Assembly: GCF_009905375.1 (NCBI RefSeq)
Contig: NC_133655.1
Coordinates: forward strand, 38,707,437-38,771,436
Direction: 5' to 3'
DNA from: Apium graveolens
Lineage: Eukaryota > Streptophyta > Magnoliopsida > Apiales > Apiaceae
DNA length: 64,000 nucleotides
In this document: piece by piece, positions 34,957 to 46,509 of the stretch
How the letters are laid out: each line of letters begins with the position of its first letter
How positions within the stretch are numbered: position 1 is the stretch's first letter
Notes under the pieces: generated by a model
What the model was told of the DNA's origin: nothing
Seen by the model: only the letters and a program-made list of their open reading frames with translations
The model's database searches: none
Position numbers and translations under genes: made by a program

Positions 34957-35643
34957 GCGCATGAGATAGAGGACCCTGAGATGTTCGAGCATGAGCATGA
35001 TGAGGCACTGCTAGATGTCGAGGATTAGGAGGAGCCTAAGATGGAGGAGGATGAGGAGGACCCCTCAGAGGAGTCAGAGACAGAGGTCATTGTTATTTCA
35101 GATTAGGAGGACCCGGATGAGGTCCTAGTGGCTGAGGAGCGTGTCGGAGCTATGGTAGTGTACACTGGTACCCCTTTACCCACACTCCCTTTGGTCAGAG
35201 CCCCTACCCCTCCACTACCATCCTGGAGCACCTATGATGACAGCTCAGAGACCCATACTCCCGAGCTTAGGCAGACCGAGGAGGCACCCCCAATGGCTCC
35301 GGATTCACCACCTCTCGACCCTGCCCATAGGCAGTTTTTGTTAGCCCACGGCTATGTTCAGGATGTACTGAGGACCCGAGTGGCTATTGCCGAGGCCCGT
35401 CTGGATGAGGCCAGGAGGGAGTTGGATGCGGAGAGGGCGGGTAGGCGTACCCGAGCTTATGAGACTAGGGCTGCTATACCCCGATCCTTGAGGAGGGAGC
35501 TTACGGGGATAGAGCTCACGTCCCGAGCGAGGCTCAGATCGCTCCAGGGGGACAGGCATGGTAGGATCTCCAGGCGGCAGGCCGACTATATCTTCCGTCA
35601 TGCGATGGAAAGGGTATGGGAGCTGACCCGCTTCGGTGCGTGA
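34957..35643 (+). pseudogene. Leader ORF of A (accessory protein, two UAG stops)
   Basis: The frame opens exactly after TGTAG (34952-34956), whose AG could be a splice acceptor, and runs 229 codons to TGA at 35641-35643. Two UAG codons (about 35029 and 35104) interrupt its acidic first part (EDPEMFEHEHDEALLDVED; EEDEEDPSEESETEVIVISD). The uninterrupted part, from 35107, is Pro-rich (TPLPTLPLVRAPTPPLP) and then basic, Arg-rich and helical (VAIAEARLDEARRELDAERA, RRQADYIFRHAMERVWEL). It lacks any recognised enzyme domain. It lies between primer site and gag, where B and E also have frames. In-frame ATGs are at 35041 and 35152, but neither has a clear advantage, which fits a start in an upstream exon. 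Confidence 0.55.
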
Positions 35644-36048
35644 TTCAGGATTGAGGATGGGATAGTCTAGTTGTCTAGTTAGTCGAGGCCTTAGTAAGAG
35701 CCAATTTTCCGGGATAGTTGACTTGTATATAGCATCCCTTTTTCTGACTAGACAGATAGACTCTTGTGTATCACTTTTGGGACAGATGGCTGTAGCACTG
35801 TTGTACTTTTGACCAGATCAAACTATGTATTTCTCGCATTATGTATATATTTGTTTCCTTTCAGTTCAGTTCCTTAGTGACGAGATCACTGTTTCTATCA
35901 TTATTATTACTGCACTTCTTATTAGAACTGTCATAAAATAATAAAATTGCGAGATACATTCTCCCCATTATAGAATTGTGCAAGGAACAATGCTGTGTAT
36001 GATTGTGACCTAACGTTGAATTTCCCAATAATTTTTTTTATCAGTATC
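35644..36048 (+). other. Untranslated spacer between leader ORF and gag (A)
   Basis: About 400 bp, T-rich, without a usable frame. It ends in TTTTTTTTATCAGTATC just before the gag ATG; the T-rich run could be a polypyrimidine tract. Confidence 0.6.
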
Positions 36049-37997
36049 ATGCCGCCAGAAAGATTGGAACTAGGGCGAACCCTGGATCTGAGGACCAGGG
36101 AAGCCATAACCAGGACGATAGGAATCAGGAACACAGTGAAGAGGAAGATGAGGTTTATGTGGAACAGGATGACTCCCTGTATGAAGAGGAAGAGGAAACA
36201 TATGATGTTGAGGGATTTGAGATAGAGGCTGAGGAAGGAGAAACTGAGGTTGAGCAACCAATACCAAACCTAGGCATGGATCCCATGGGCCAGTTCATGC
36301 AACTACTAAGGCAGAACTTGGAACGTCAACCCAACCCACCCCCTCAAGGAAATAACAATGCTGTGGCAAACTCTTTCAGGGCTTTTAAGTCCCTTAAGCC
36401 CCCTGAGTTCCATGGATCAGCCGACCCAGTTGAGGCAAGGGCATGGTTAAAGGAAATGGAGAAATCCTTTGAGATTTTGAGTACCGATGAGGCACAGAAG
36501 ACTGTATTTGCTACCTACCTTCTGAAAGAAGAGGCTAACTACTGGTGGGAGGCCAAGAAAAACATGGAGACAGATGCTATCATAACCTGGGAGAGGTTCA
36601 GTCAGTTGTTTCTGGGGAAGTATTTCCCGAGGTTTATGGAAAACCAGATGGAGCTCAAGTTCTTGGAGCTAAAGCAGAATAACTTATCTATAGTAGAGTA
36701 CGAAGCGAAATTTACTGAGTTATCAAGGTTTGTGCCGGAGTTTGTGAGCACCGAGGAAAAGAAAGCTAGGAGGTTTCAGCAGGGACTGAAACCGTGGATT
36801 CAGAATAGGGTGGCAATTCTTGAGCTTACGGATTATGCCACTCTGGTGCAAAAGGCAACAATTGTAGAAGCCGAAAGTGAACAGATGCAGAAGGAAAGAG
36901 AAAAGAAGGGAATAAAGAGGAAAAGTATGAGCATGGGTGGGGGTTCAGCAGGAAGGAGCTTCCCAACTAGATTTAATCGAGGAGCAGTGTCCCTACCGGG
37001 AAAGAACACTGGGTTTAAGCGGCCAATGAGCGTGAAGGTGAGCCAGAGCGGCCAGAAGTCAAGAATGTCCTATTCCAACCAGTCTCGACCCCCATTGCCA
37101 GCCTGTAACACTTTTGGAAGAATACATTCTGGGGAATGTAAGGGAAAGCCAGTAACCTGCTTTAAGTGTGGGCAAGTGGGCCACTATCCTCACAAATGCC
37201 CTTCGTCAGCCCCTGCCGTCATTCCAACCACCACTTGTCATCAGTGTGGACGCCCGGGTCACTGGAAGAGGGAATGCCCAATGAACAAGCCAGCAGCTTC
37301 AGGAGCCAGCAGGGCTGCCTCCAATAAGCCACCTACTGCGAGGACTTTCAACATGACAGTCCAGGATGCTATGAAAGACTCAGATGTGATAGCAGGTACC
37401 CTTTCTCTAAATTCAGTCAGTGCAAACGTTTTATTTGATTCAGGAGCAACTAAATCTTTTATATCAAGGGACTTTGTGCGTAAATTAAGACTTAAGGCTG
37501 AACCCTTGATAGAGCCCTTACAAGTAGAAATAGCCAATCATGAAATTATTCATGTTAACCAGATTCACCCCGCCTATGAGTTAGGCATAGGGGAGCAATC
37601 TTTTAGTGTTGATCTGATCCCTTTTAAATTAGGGGAGTTTGATGTAATTTTGGGAATGGACTGGCTATCTAGCAATGATGCTCAGATAGACTGTAAGGGG
37701 AAGAAAGTTAAGTTAAATATCCCAGGAAAGAAAGAAGTTATATTTAGAGGAAAGAGGCAGACGCAGAAATTTTTGACTATAGCCCAGGCCAGAAGGATGC
37801 TACGAAAAGGAAATGAGGCCTACCTAGCCTATGTGGTGGACACGCAGAAGGAGGTGCCCAACTTACAAGATATTCCGGTAGTCAACGAATTTGAAGACGT
37901 ATTCCCACAAGACCTTCCGGGATTACCACCCGATAGAGTGATTGAATTTGCTATTGAGTTGGCCCCAAGGACGGCGCCAGTTTCAAAAGCACTTTAG
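36049..37997 (+). pseudogene. gag: gag and protease of A (first part of gag-pol)
   Basis: The ATG at 36049 is one base out of frame with the main frame, which is open from 36051; the first in-frame ATG is at 36159, giving 612 codons. Order: acidic N-terminus, capsid-like domain (FRAFKSLKPPEFHGSADPVE, LFLGKYFPRF), then zinc knuckles. The first knuckle is damaged (CNTFGRIHSGEC, with F for the second C); two are intact (CFKCGQVGHYPHKC, CHQCGRPGHWKREC). The retropepsin follows with VLFDSGATKSFIS. The frame ends at UAG 37995-37997, in the linker just before RT. Gag packages the RNA; the protease cuts the polyprotein. Confidence 0.9.
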
Positions 37998-38888
37998 CGG
38001 TTAGCCCCGTTAGAAATGAAGGAATTAGCTACCCAATTGCAGGAACTCTTGGATAAGGGTATGATAAGACCCAGTGTGTCTCCGTTGGGAGCACCAGTTT
38101 TATTTGTTAAGAAGAAAGATGGGAGCATGAGGCTGTGCATCGACTATCAAGAGTTGAACAAGCTAACCATAAAGAACAGGTACCCATTACCTAGAATAGA
38201 CGATCTATTCGACCAACTAAAGGATGCTGTTTATTTTTCCAAGATTGACCTGAGAACTGGATATCACCAACTAAAGATTAAACCCGAAGATATTTCCAAG
38301 ACAGCGTTCCGTACCAGGTATGGGCATTATGAGTTCTTGGTAATGTCCTTTGGATTAACCAATACCCCAGGGGCTTTCATGGATTTAATGAATAGAGTAT
38401 TTAAGAAGTACTTGGACAAGTGTGTGATAGTTTTTATCGATGATATTTTGATCTACTCAAGGACTGAGGCAGAACATGCAGAGCATTTGAGGATAGCTCT
38501 AGGAATACTCAGAGAGGAACAGTTGTATGCCAAATTCTCGAAGTGTGAATTCTGGCGGAATGAAGTACAGTTTTTAGGACATGTGATCAATAAAGAAGGA
38601 GTATTGGTCGACCCCTCCAAGATAGAGGCGGTCTCAAATTGGGAAAGGCCAACCACACCCACAGAGGTAAGGAGTTTCATAGGATTGGCCGGCCACTATC
38701 GTAGATTTGTACAGGACTTTGCGAAGATCGCAGCCCCTTTGACACGACTTACTCGTAAGACAGAGAAGTTTGAATGGACGGAGAAATGCGAGAACAGTTT
38801 TCAGGAATTAAAGAAAAGGTTGGTAACGGCCCCGGTGTTAGCATTGCCGGATGGAAAAGGAGATTTTGTGATATATAGTGACGCGTAG
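37998..38888 (+). pseudogene. pol: Reverse transcriptase of A
   Basis: Same frame as gag, directly after the UAG. The 290-codon frame from 38016 carries the usual Ty3/gypsy RT motifs: [55 protein letters not shown] and the catalytic FIDDILIYS, then [10 protein letters not shown] and [11 protein letters not shown]. It runs into the RNase H start (GDFVIYSDA) and stops at UAG 38886-38888. Catalytic aspartates are intact. It would copy the element RNA into DNA. Confidence 0.93.
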
Positions 38889-39461
38889 CACAAAGGATTA
38901 GGGTGTGTGCTTATGCAGCACGGTAAAGTTATTGCGTATGCATCAAGACAACTGAAGGAATATGAGATTAGATATCCTACTCATGACCTTGAGCTCGCGG
39001 CAATAGTTTTTGCCTTAAAAATTTGGAGGCACTACTTGTATGGAGAGAAGTGCGAGATTTTCACAGACCATAAGAGCCTCAAGTACATATTTACGCAGAA
39101 AGAGCTCAACATGCGCCAGAGGAGATGGTTAGAACTAATCAAGGACTATGATTGTGAGATTCTCTATCATCCGGGGAAAGCCAATGTGGTGGCTGACGCC
39201 ATTAGTAGAAAGGAAAGACTCAGAATGATAACGACTTCAGAAGAATTGATAAGGGATTTTGAGAGAATGGAAATAGAAGTAAAGGTAACTAGAACCGGAA
39301 CTGAAAAGCTTCTTGAGATCTCAATGCAGCCAGAGTTATTGGAAAAGATCAGGTTGTGCCAAGAGAAAATAATAAATGAAGGCAGAGAGTCAATGACAGG
39401 AGAAGAGATCCATACTGAGAAAGATGATAAAGGGATAATGAAGTACTCCTACCGGATTTAG
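38889..39461 (+). pseudogene. pol: RNase H and integrase N-terminus of A
   Basis: Same frame. It starts at the RNase H beta strand after the UAG ([10 protein letters not shown]) and continues with [31 protein letters not shown] and [16 protein letters not shown], then a linker (a region of acidic and basic residues). It stops at UAG 39459-39461, where the family normally has tryptophan (the surrounding reads YRI, then VPNVQELKDE). The RNase H acidic residues are split across the previous stop but are present. Confidence 0.9.
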
Positions 39462-40292
39462 GTTCCGAATGTTCAAGAGCTTAAAGATGAGATTTTGGAT
39501 GAAAGCCATAGTTCAAGGTATTCCATTCACCCGGGAAGTACCAAGATGTATAGGGATTTGAAGGAATATTACTGGTGGCCCAACATGAAGTGGGACGTAG
39601 CAGAATGGGTAAGCAAATGTTTGACTTGCCAAAGAGTAAAGGCAGAGCACCAGAGACCCAGTGGACTTTTACGACCCCTGGAGATTCCCGAATGGAAATG
39701 GGAACAGATTGCGATGGATTTTGTTGTAGGCTTGCCAAGGACGAAGGCCAATCATGACGCCATATGGGTAATTATAGACCGACTGACAAAGTCAGCTCAT
39801 TTCATTCCTATCAATGAGAGATACACAGTCGATAGACTGGTGGATATTTACCTTAAGGAAATAGTGACGCGACATGGAGTCCCAGCGTCCATTGTCTCAG
39901 ACCGAGACCCCAGATTCAACTCCAGATTTTGGAGGAGCTTTCAAGAATGTGCGGGGACCAAGTTAAATATGAGTACCGCGTACCATCCCCAGACGGATGG
40001 GCAGAGTGAAAGGACCATCCAGACACTAGAGAATATGTTGAGAGTCTGTGCAATAGACCTTAAAGGAAGTTGGGATGATCACTTGCCGTTGATTGAGTTT
40101 TCTTATAACAATAGCTTTCATGCTAGCATCGGAATGCCGCCTTATGAGGCCCTGTACGGAAGAAGGTGTCGATCTCCATTATACTGGGATGAAGTAGGGG
40201 AGCGGAAGATGCTCGGACCCGAAGTGGTCCAAAGGATCAAAGACATAGTGGATCTTATCAGAGGGCTGCTTGTAGCAGCCCAAGACAGATAG
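39462..40292 (+). pseudogene. pol: Integrase of A
   Basis: Same frame. The zinc-binding HHCC region appears as SIHPGSTKMYRDLKEYYWWP and SKCLTCQRVKAEHQ. The catalytic core follows with acidic residues in IAMDFVVGLPR, IVSDRDPRFNSRFW and DGQSERTIQTLENMLR. The frame then runs through SPLYWDEVGERKMLGPEVVQ to a UAG at 40290-40292. All three catalytic residues are visible. It would insert the cDNA into chromosomal DNA. Confidence 0.92.
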
Positions 40293-40778
40293 AAGAAATA
40301 TGCAGACCTAGCCCGAAAGGACAAGGAATATGAAGTAGGGGACTTAGTACTGCTGAAGGTATCCCCTTGGAAGGGATTAATGAGGTTCGGAAAGAAAGGA
40401 AAACTAAGCCCAAGGTACATTGGACCTTTTGAGATATTAAGACGGATTGGGAAGTTGGCTTACGAGCTAGCCTTACCCCCAAACCTACACCAAGTTCATA
40501 ATGTGTTCCATGTGTCAATGCTAAGGAAGTATCATCGGGATGCCAGACACATAGTGGAGTACGAGCAGGTGGATATGCAACCAGATCTGACTTACGTGGA
40601 GAAGCCAGTAAGGATTATTGATAAGAAGGAGCAAGTGCTTCGGAACAAAGTAATCAAACTAGTCAGAGTGCTATGGCAGAATCATAATGTGGAAGAATCA
40701 ACTTGGGAACTAGAGAGCGCAATGCTAGAAAAGTACCCCCATTTGTTTCTATTTGATTCTGGGATGAAATCCTTTTAA
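40293..40778 (+). pseudogene. pol: Integrase C-terminus and chromodomain of A
   Basis: Same frame, to the natural end of the polyprotein. The GPY/F-type module is visible ([40 protein letters not shown]). A chromodomain follows with [35 protein letters not shown] and [13 protein letters not shown] end. In chromoviruses this C-terminal domain can steer integration by reading methylated histone H3. Tekay-type elements carry this arrangement. The stop is 40776-40778, overlapping the purine tract. Confidence 0.9.
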
Positions 40779-40789
40779 GGAGGGGAGAC
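40777..40789 (+). promoter_or_regulatory. Polypurine tract of A
   Basis: AAGGAGGGGAGAC abuts the TG of the right LTR. It is the same type as in B. Confidence 0.88.
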
Positions 40790-42945
40790 TGTAATAACCC
40801 CCAAAATTTTCAACTTTTTGTAACCGTTATGAATAGTGTTTTTGCTGAATAAGAAAACTGTTCATGCCACACTACGTAGGGTTTCTTTTATGGATATTCT
40901 GAGATTTTATTAGTACTCTATATGGTATATAAGTGTATGTAAAGATCGTCAGAATCCAATTCCGAACACTTTGATTTTTCCCGGAAATCCCCTAGATACG
41001 GAAAAAATTGACTATAAGGTAACAGGATAAAAAGGATTTAAATTCAAGGATTTTAATAGAGGATCATAAAAAGGAATATAATGTATTGAGAAAGGTTAAG
41101 GGAACCTAAGTAATAAGATCCCGGGTATGATCCCTAAAACGATAAATGAAAACGAAAGTTAAGCGAACCGTATAACAGATCAGCGGTCATTAGGCAAACA
41201 ATTAGGAAGTTAATCAAAGAGATTAGAGGGGATGATGTCATCCAACCAATGAGAAGAAGACAAAGAGGGGAGGATGACATCACATGATGACATAAGCATG
41301 ACATAGGGAGGAAGGAGATGTGGTTGAATTAAAACCACACAAAGTTCAAGGCTAAAAAGGTAATTAAGCAAAAAAAAACAAAACTACATCCACCAAGCCA
41401 AAACAAATCATTTCATCAAAACAAAAAAATTCTATTTCTCTCCACCAAGAAGCTTGCTCTCGGCTTTTTACATTTTCAAGAAGCAAGATTTTCAAAATCC
41501 AAGTTCCAAACTTCCTAAATTGGTAAGATAATTCTCTAGTACTCTTTATGCGTAGATATGGCTATCCTATGAGTTTAAGCCTCCAATTCATTCTCAATCT
41601 TCTCCAAGAAATCAATGAAGAAGACAATGAATAGTGATTTCAAGGTTTTTAACTTGATTTTTCTTGTTTTTCCTTTAAGATCCAAGCATCCCTAAGACTC
41701 CTCAAGGCTTCCTAAGGCGTCCTAGCTACTCACATCACTTCAAGGAAGGTATATCATCTCTAAACCCTAGCTTTACTTGGTAAATTAGGATGATTTTGGT
41801 TGTTATGGTAATAGAGTAGCTTAATGATGGTTGGTTTAGAGTTGGGTTGGAATGGTGGTGAATGAAATGTTGAAATCTTATGGTTTGGTTAAAGGATTTA
41901 GTATAGTTTAAATTCAAGTTTTAGGAACAAGTATAATTATTAATAATTAGTTGATTGGGGCTGTTGTAATGTGATATGGATGGACTTTGATTGTATGAAT
42001 GGATTGGGATTGTTTGATGATTGAATTGGAATGGTATAAAATTGGGAAATCGCGTAAACATAGCCGTCGTAATGTCCGATTTACTTTAGACTGCTTTTGT
42101 ACATAACATTACGACCCGAGAACTCCCTGCTAGGTTTTGACCATTGCCATGTTTAGATAGTTCATGTTACGAGCTTCGTTTTGATATGTGGTTCGTTTGA
42201 TTCCGATGTACGGTTTAGGAGAAACGGCCGTTTTAAGTAACGACGTTTTGCGAACGAACCATTACCCCTCGCCTTACTTTGAAACATAGGTTAAAGACCT
42301 TAAATGGTTAATTAATGTATGAAACAATTATGTTAAGTGTGTTAGGCAGTTGGTAAGACACTCGCGAAGGAATCGCCTAAAAAATCGTAATGATTAAATT
42401 ATTAAAAATGGTGCAGCCGAGGGTACTCGAGTGACTTAAGAGAATCAGTAAGCGCAAAGCGAGCGTTAGAGTCTAATTTGGTTAAAGTATAGATTTACAA
42501 GTGACTTTGGTTTAATTCCAACTCACATGTTGTTTATAGGTTACCAGACTCATCCCAAGCCATTAATCACCCTCTGTCGCTCAGGCAAGTTTTCTATCCG
42601 TTATACTGTTGTTATGATGTATACACTTGTATATGCATTATCTTGTGATAGATGCATAATGGTTATTTAGCAAATTCTTGCGATATATTGTAGTATGTAA
42701 TATGGTACATATGCATGCCTGTTTCGTATTCTTTCCATATATAACTGTTGGTTCAGTTGATAATACCTATGCTAGAGAATAGCGGTAAATTGCATATACC
42801 CTTAGTATAGGGACCCAAAGGTGAAAACATTTTCTAAAACCGGGAGTCGAGGATCCCGAGTAGATTTTATATATATATAATTATATATATATGGTTATAG
42901 TTTTCAAAACTATTAATTGAATAAGGTTTATTCGATAACTTTATT

Positions 42946-43108
42946 TTATTAATGAATATTATCTTGAATATTCATTCGAGGACTTATGACTCCTTTATAT
43001 TATTTATTGAATATTACTTGAATATTCCTTTGAGGATGTATGACTCCGTTATTTTCTTTAATGAATATTATTTATAATATTCATTTGAGGTATTATGACT
43101 CCGCTTAT
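42946..43108 (+). repeat. Diverged 55-58 bp tandem repeat in the right LTR of A
   Basis: Counterpart of 32876-33038. Confidence 0.75.
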
Positions 43109-44440
43109 TATTTAATAATATTCTTTATTTTATTAAAGAATAATGTTTCGATAATCAAACTTATTTTCGATTATTCAAATAAAGATAGTACTTTCGTATA
43201 AGTATATCTTTGGTTATGTAATATTCAATTCAAGTATAAGTTTTACAACATCTACTTCAATTATTTTTATAAAGATTATTCTTTATGGGAATATTATTTA
43301 AATAATAATATTCAGATATTTTTTATATATATTGGGACTGATTTATTTTATTAAATCAGCATCACTCCGAACATTCTTAAAAATGTTTTGCGAGTCTTCA
43401 AAATGATTTTTTTTAAAGTTAGAGCGGATCCCAAAACTCATTTTTATATTTAAGATCCTCCTTTCGAAGGGGATTTAAATACTCACTCAAAACCGGAGGG
43501 ATCCGGCTCTGTGGTGTGTTTTATATTCGCAACAAGGTTGCCGTCTTGATAAAAGAATTTTGATTACTTACCCAACACTCGGGAAGTAAAATTCTTGGAA
43601 CAAGTTAATCCATTAACAGGCATCGCCTGAGAAATATCGGTGAGTTTTCCTTTCCAACTAGATACGACTTCTTAGTGGAGCCGTATCAACAAGTTTCTAC
43701 TTGGGGAAAGTGGGGACGAACTTTACGTTTCAGAGTCATGGATTTCATCTGAACTAGGAGTGGCGTAAGTGGTCGAGTAGCGCCGGCCCAGCCTTATTAT
43801 ATTGGCCCAAATGGCCTGGAAGTTCCGCTAAGGCGGTCCATTCCTTAGGAGTTCAGTGTTCGGTTGACAAGTAAATCCGACAGGTTCTCCTCTACATGTA
43901 GAAAATGGTGGGGTTGTACTACTACGACTGATCATCGTAAGTGGTCTTCCTGGCGCGGCAAACTCCCGTAATGAGTTCATCATCCAGTTGGATAATTCTG
44001 CAACACTACCCGTAGCATTTCGATCGAAAGGCTACGAATGGGTGGTTGCCGAAGCATTGACAGGGTCAAACAGTTTTATTGGTGTTTCTATTGAATGAAG
44101 TATCTCGTAACTTCATTTCTTTTAAAAATATTTCAAAGATTGAATATATTCAAGTTTTAATTTATGGTCTCATCTATGGGATGACCTATTGAATCTTATT
44201 ATACTTTGAGCAGTAGTAGTTCAAATAGATTTCTAAAAATGGTATAAGTATAGTGAAGTAATTGGTAACTTCATCTTCTTTTAAACTTATATCCAGTAAG
44301 TAATTACCTTACACATGATAAAGGATTCTAGTAAGTATCAATTCAGATGCTTGTATTGGTGTTACCACTATATATTATCTTGCGAGCTGTAATGCTCAGT
44401 CTTACTTCATTTCTTCATCACACAACAACAGTTAGGAAAG

Positions 44441-44581
44441 ATGGCCAGGCTCAAGCAGACCCAGCGCAAGAGCGTGGGAAGCGCCCCGCGCCTTCCCGTT
44501 AAGATCGTAGCCGCTATAGCTGTAGAGGTAGATCTACCTGTAGACCAGACATTCTACTTTTGGGAACCAAATATTGTATAA
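44441..44581 (+). CDS. Histone-H3-tail-like short frame in the 3' LTR of A
   Basis: The first 20 codons are identical to the 5' copy (MARLKQTQRKSVGSAPR...). The stop has changed to tryptophan, so the frame is 46 codons. GAG|GTAGAT is kept at the same place. The two LTR copies differ in this stretch by only a couple of bases. Confidence 0.45.
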   Translation: MARLKQTQRKSVGSAPRLPVKIVAAIAVEVDLPVDQTFYFWEPNIV

Positions 44582-44836
44582 TTATAACTTGTGGCAGATA
44601 ATGGCAATTAACTGTAAATTTATCAAGTAATCATTTTGGGTTGTAATAACTTTTAATTGTGGATTCAAGGACTTGTACCTATTTCAATTTCATCTATGAG
44701 ACTATGGCGTGTGGTGGTGTGTGTTAGTGTGGGGTCACAGCTTGAGGTTGTTTATTATTAATTAAGTTAAGTGATAATTGTGGAAAGAAAGACCGTGATG
44801 ACCCGGATCCCTGACCCTGGATCTGGAGGTGTTACA

Positions 44837-44841
44837 AAAAT
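44837..44841. repeat. Target site duplication of A, right copy (AAAAT)
   Basis: Directly after the terminal GTTACA of A, pairing with AAATT at 30713-30717. Confidence 0.85.
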
Positions 44842-45244
44842 AGCTAAGTTCCCCCATCATACTCATCTGATACCTTGACTGCATCAGTTTGGCAAACTTC
44901 TTGCAAAGTCTGTCATTTGTAGACCCAAAAATGATATCATCAACATAAATCTGGACCAGAAGTAAGTCCTTTCCATGGTTGAGGTAGAACAGTGTTTTGT
45001 CTGTAGTTCCTCTGTTGAATCCACTTTCCAGAAGAAACTGAGCTAAAGTCTCATACCATGCTCTGGGAGCTTGCTTAAGTCCATAAAGTGCTTTATCAAG
45101 CCTGTAGACATAATCTGGATGTTTGGAATCTACAAAGCCTGGAGGTTGTTCAACATATACTTCCTCCTCCAATTCTCCATTGAGAAAAGCACTTTTCACA
45201 TCCATTTGAAAGACAGTAAACTTTTTGTGAGCAGCATAAGCCAA
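44842..45244 (-). pseudogene. pol: Reverse transcriptase core of C (up to insertion A)
   Basis: The frame runs [54 protein letters not shown], then the catalytic YVDDIIFGS. It reaches GELSYF, where element A interrupts. The first codons continue a frame that was shifted at about 45245 relative to the upstream part (45693-45196). It rejoins 30712 across A. Copia RT is identified from these motifs with high confidence. Confidence 0.93.
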
Positions 45245-45843
45245 AATATCCTTATGGCTTCTAACCTAGAAACTGGTGCAAATGTTTCATCATAATCAAT
45301 TCCCTCATGTTGAGAATATCCTTTTGCAACCATCCTTGCCTTATTCTTTGTAATTATGCCATCACTGTCAGTTTTATTTCTGAACACCCACTTTGTACCA
45401 ACAACAGATCTAATCTTTGGTCTTGGCACTAGGGTCCGGACTTTGTTTCTTTCAAATTCATTTAACTCTTCCTGCATTGCTTGCACCCAATCAGCATCTT
45501 GAAGAGCTTCTTCCACTTTCTTTGGCTCAGTCTGAGAGAGAAAAGAATTGTAAAGACATTCGTTTGAAGTACCTGTTCTAGTTCTGACACCTGCATCAGG
45601 ATTTCCAATTATCAAATCAGGTGTATGTGATTTAGTCCACTTCCTTGCAGACGGAAGGTTTTCTTTAGAACTGGATGCTCCCCCATGATCCATGTTGTCT
45701 TCATTTTCATTTTTTGATGCTCCCCCTCAAACTATGCTCTCTGAGTTGGATTCTTTAGAATTTAGATTTTCAGAACTATCAGAACTTGGCTTATCAGAAC
45801 TTGACGAATCAGAACTTGAAGAGCCAGATGTATGTTCTGATGC
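45196..45843 (-). pseudogene. pol: Integrase-RT linker and RT N-terminus of C
   Basis: After the TAA at 45844-45846, the same frame reads a serine-rich linker encoded by repeats of the AAGTTCTGAT motif (SSSSDSSSSDKPSSDSSENL), a TGA at 45727-45729, and then a clean 165-codon frame from 45693. That frame holds the copia RT start ([65 protein letters not shown]). It is lost to a frameshift near 45245. Confidence 0.88.
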
Positions 45844-46509
45844 TTATTGAGATGTGGTCTGTTCTTGAGTATGCTCCCCCTGCATAGGTGCATCTTCCTT
45901 TGGCGTAGTCACCACAGTTTCAATAATATCAGAGTTTAATCCATCAGAGTTTACAGTATCAGGACTTAGACTGTCAGGATTTTCAGTATCAGAACTTGAG
46001 TCTTCATTTTCAAATCTCAGCTGATCATGATCAATAACATCTTCAAGACCAGTAATATTCTTGTCATCAAAAGAGACATTGATAGATTCCGTGGCCACTC
46101 TTGTTCTCAAATTATAGACTCTGAAGGCTTTTGTAGAAAGTGGATATCCAACAAAGATTTCTTCATCAGCTTTTAGATCAAATTTAGATAGCTGTTCAGG
46201 ATGAGTCTTGAGAACAAAACACTTGCATCCAAATACATGAAAGTACTTCAGATTTGGCTTCCTTTTCTTCACCATCTCATATGGTGTTTTTCCTTGCTTG
46301 TTAATGAGTGTTGCATTTTGAGTAAAAGAAGCAGTCTGCACAACTTCAGCCCAGAAATAGGTTAGAAGCTTTGCTTCTTCAAGCATTGTACGTGCAGCTT
46401 CAATGAGAGTTATATTCTTCCTTTCAACAACTCCATTTTGCTGTGGAGTTCCAGGAGCAGAAAATTCCTGCTTAATTCCATGGTTTTTGCAGAACTCTTC
46501 CATTATCAA
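45844..46509 (-). pseudogene. pol: Integrase C-terminal half of C
   Basis: The frame starts one base out of register with the preceding one (frameshift near 46507). It reads IMEEFCKNHGIKQEFSAPGT, PQQNGVVERKNITLIEAART (catalytic E), KTPYEMVKKRKPNLKYFHVF and GCKCFVLKTH. It ends with an acidic Ser/Asp-rich tail. Stop TAA at 45844-45846. Confidence 0.9.

Larger units (their letters stand above)
30718..44836 (+). mobile_element. Ty3/gypsy Tekay-type chromovirus A, nearly complete
   Basis: A 14.1-kb element with 4.05-kb LTRs, a tRNA-Met primer site, a leader ORF, a gag-pol in a single frame ending in a chromodomain, and a purine tract. It lies in the RT gene of C in opposite orientation. Defects: the outermost base pair of the left LTR has changed from TG to TA, the gag start region is out of frame by one base, and four in-frame UAG codons lie in gag-pol. 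About seven differences separate the LTRs in the first 235 bases, so it is not very recent. Confidence 0.95.
40790..44836 (+). repeat. 3' LTR of A
   Basis: The LTR is 4,047 bp with intact TG and CA ends, colinear with the left LTR throughout. The LTR sequence between 43560 and 44060 is GC-richer than the rest and holds the most conserved block relative to the left copy. Confidence 0.95.
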
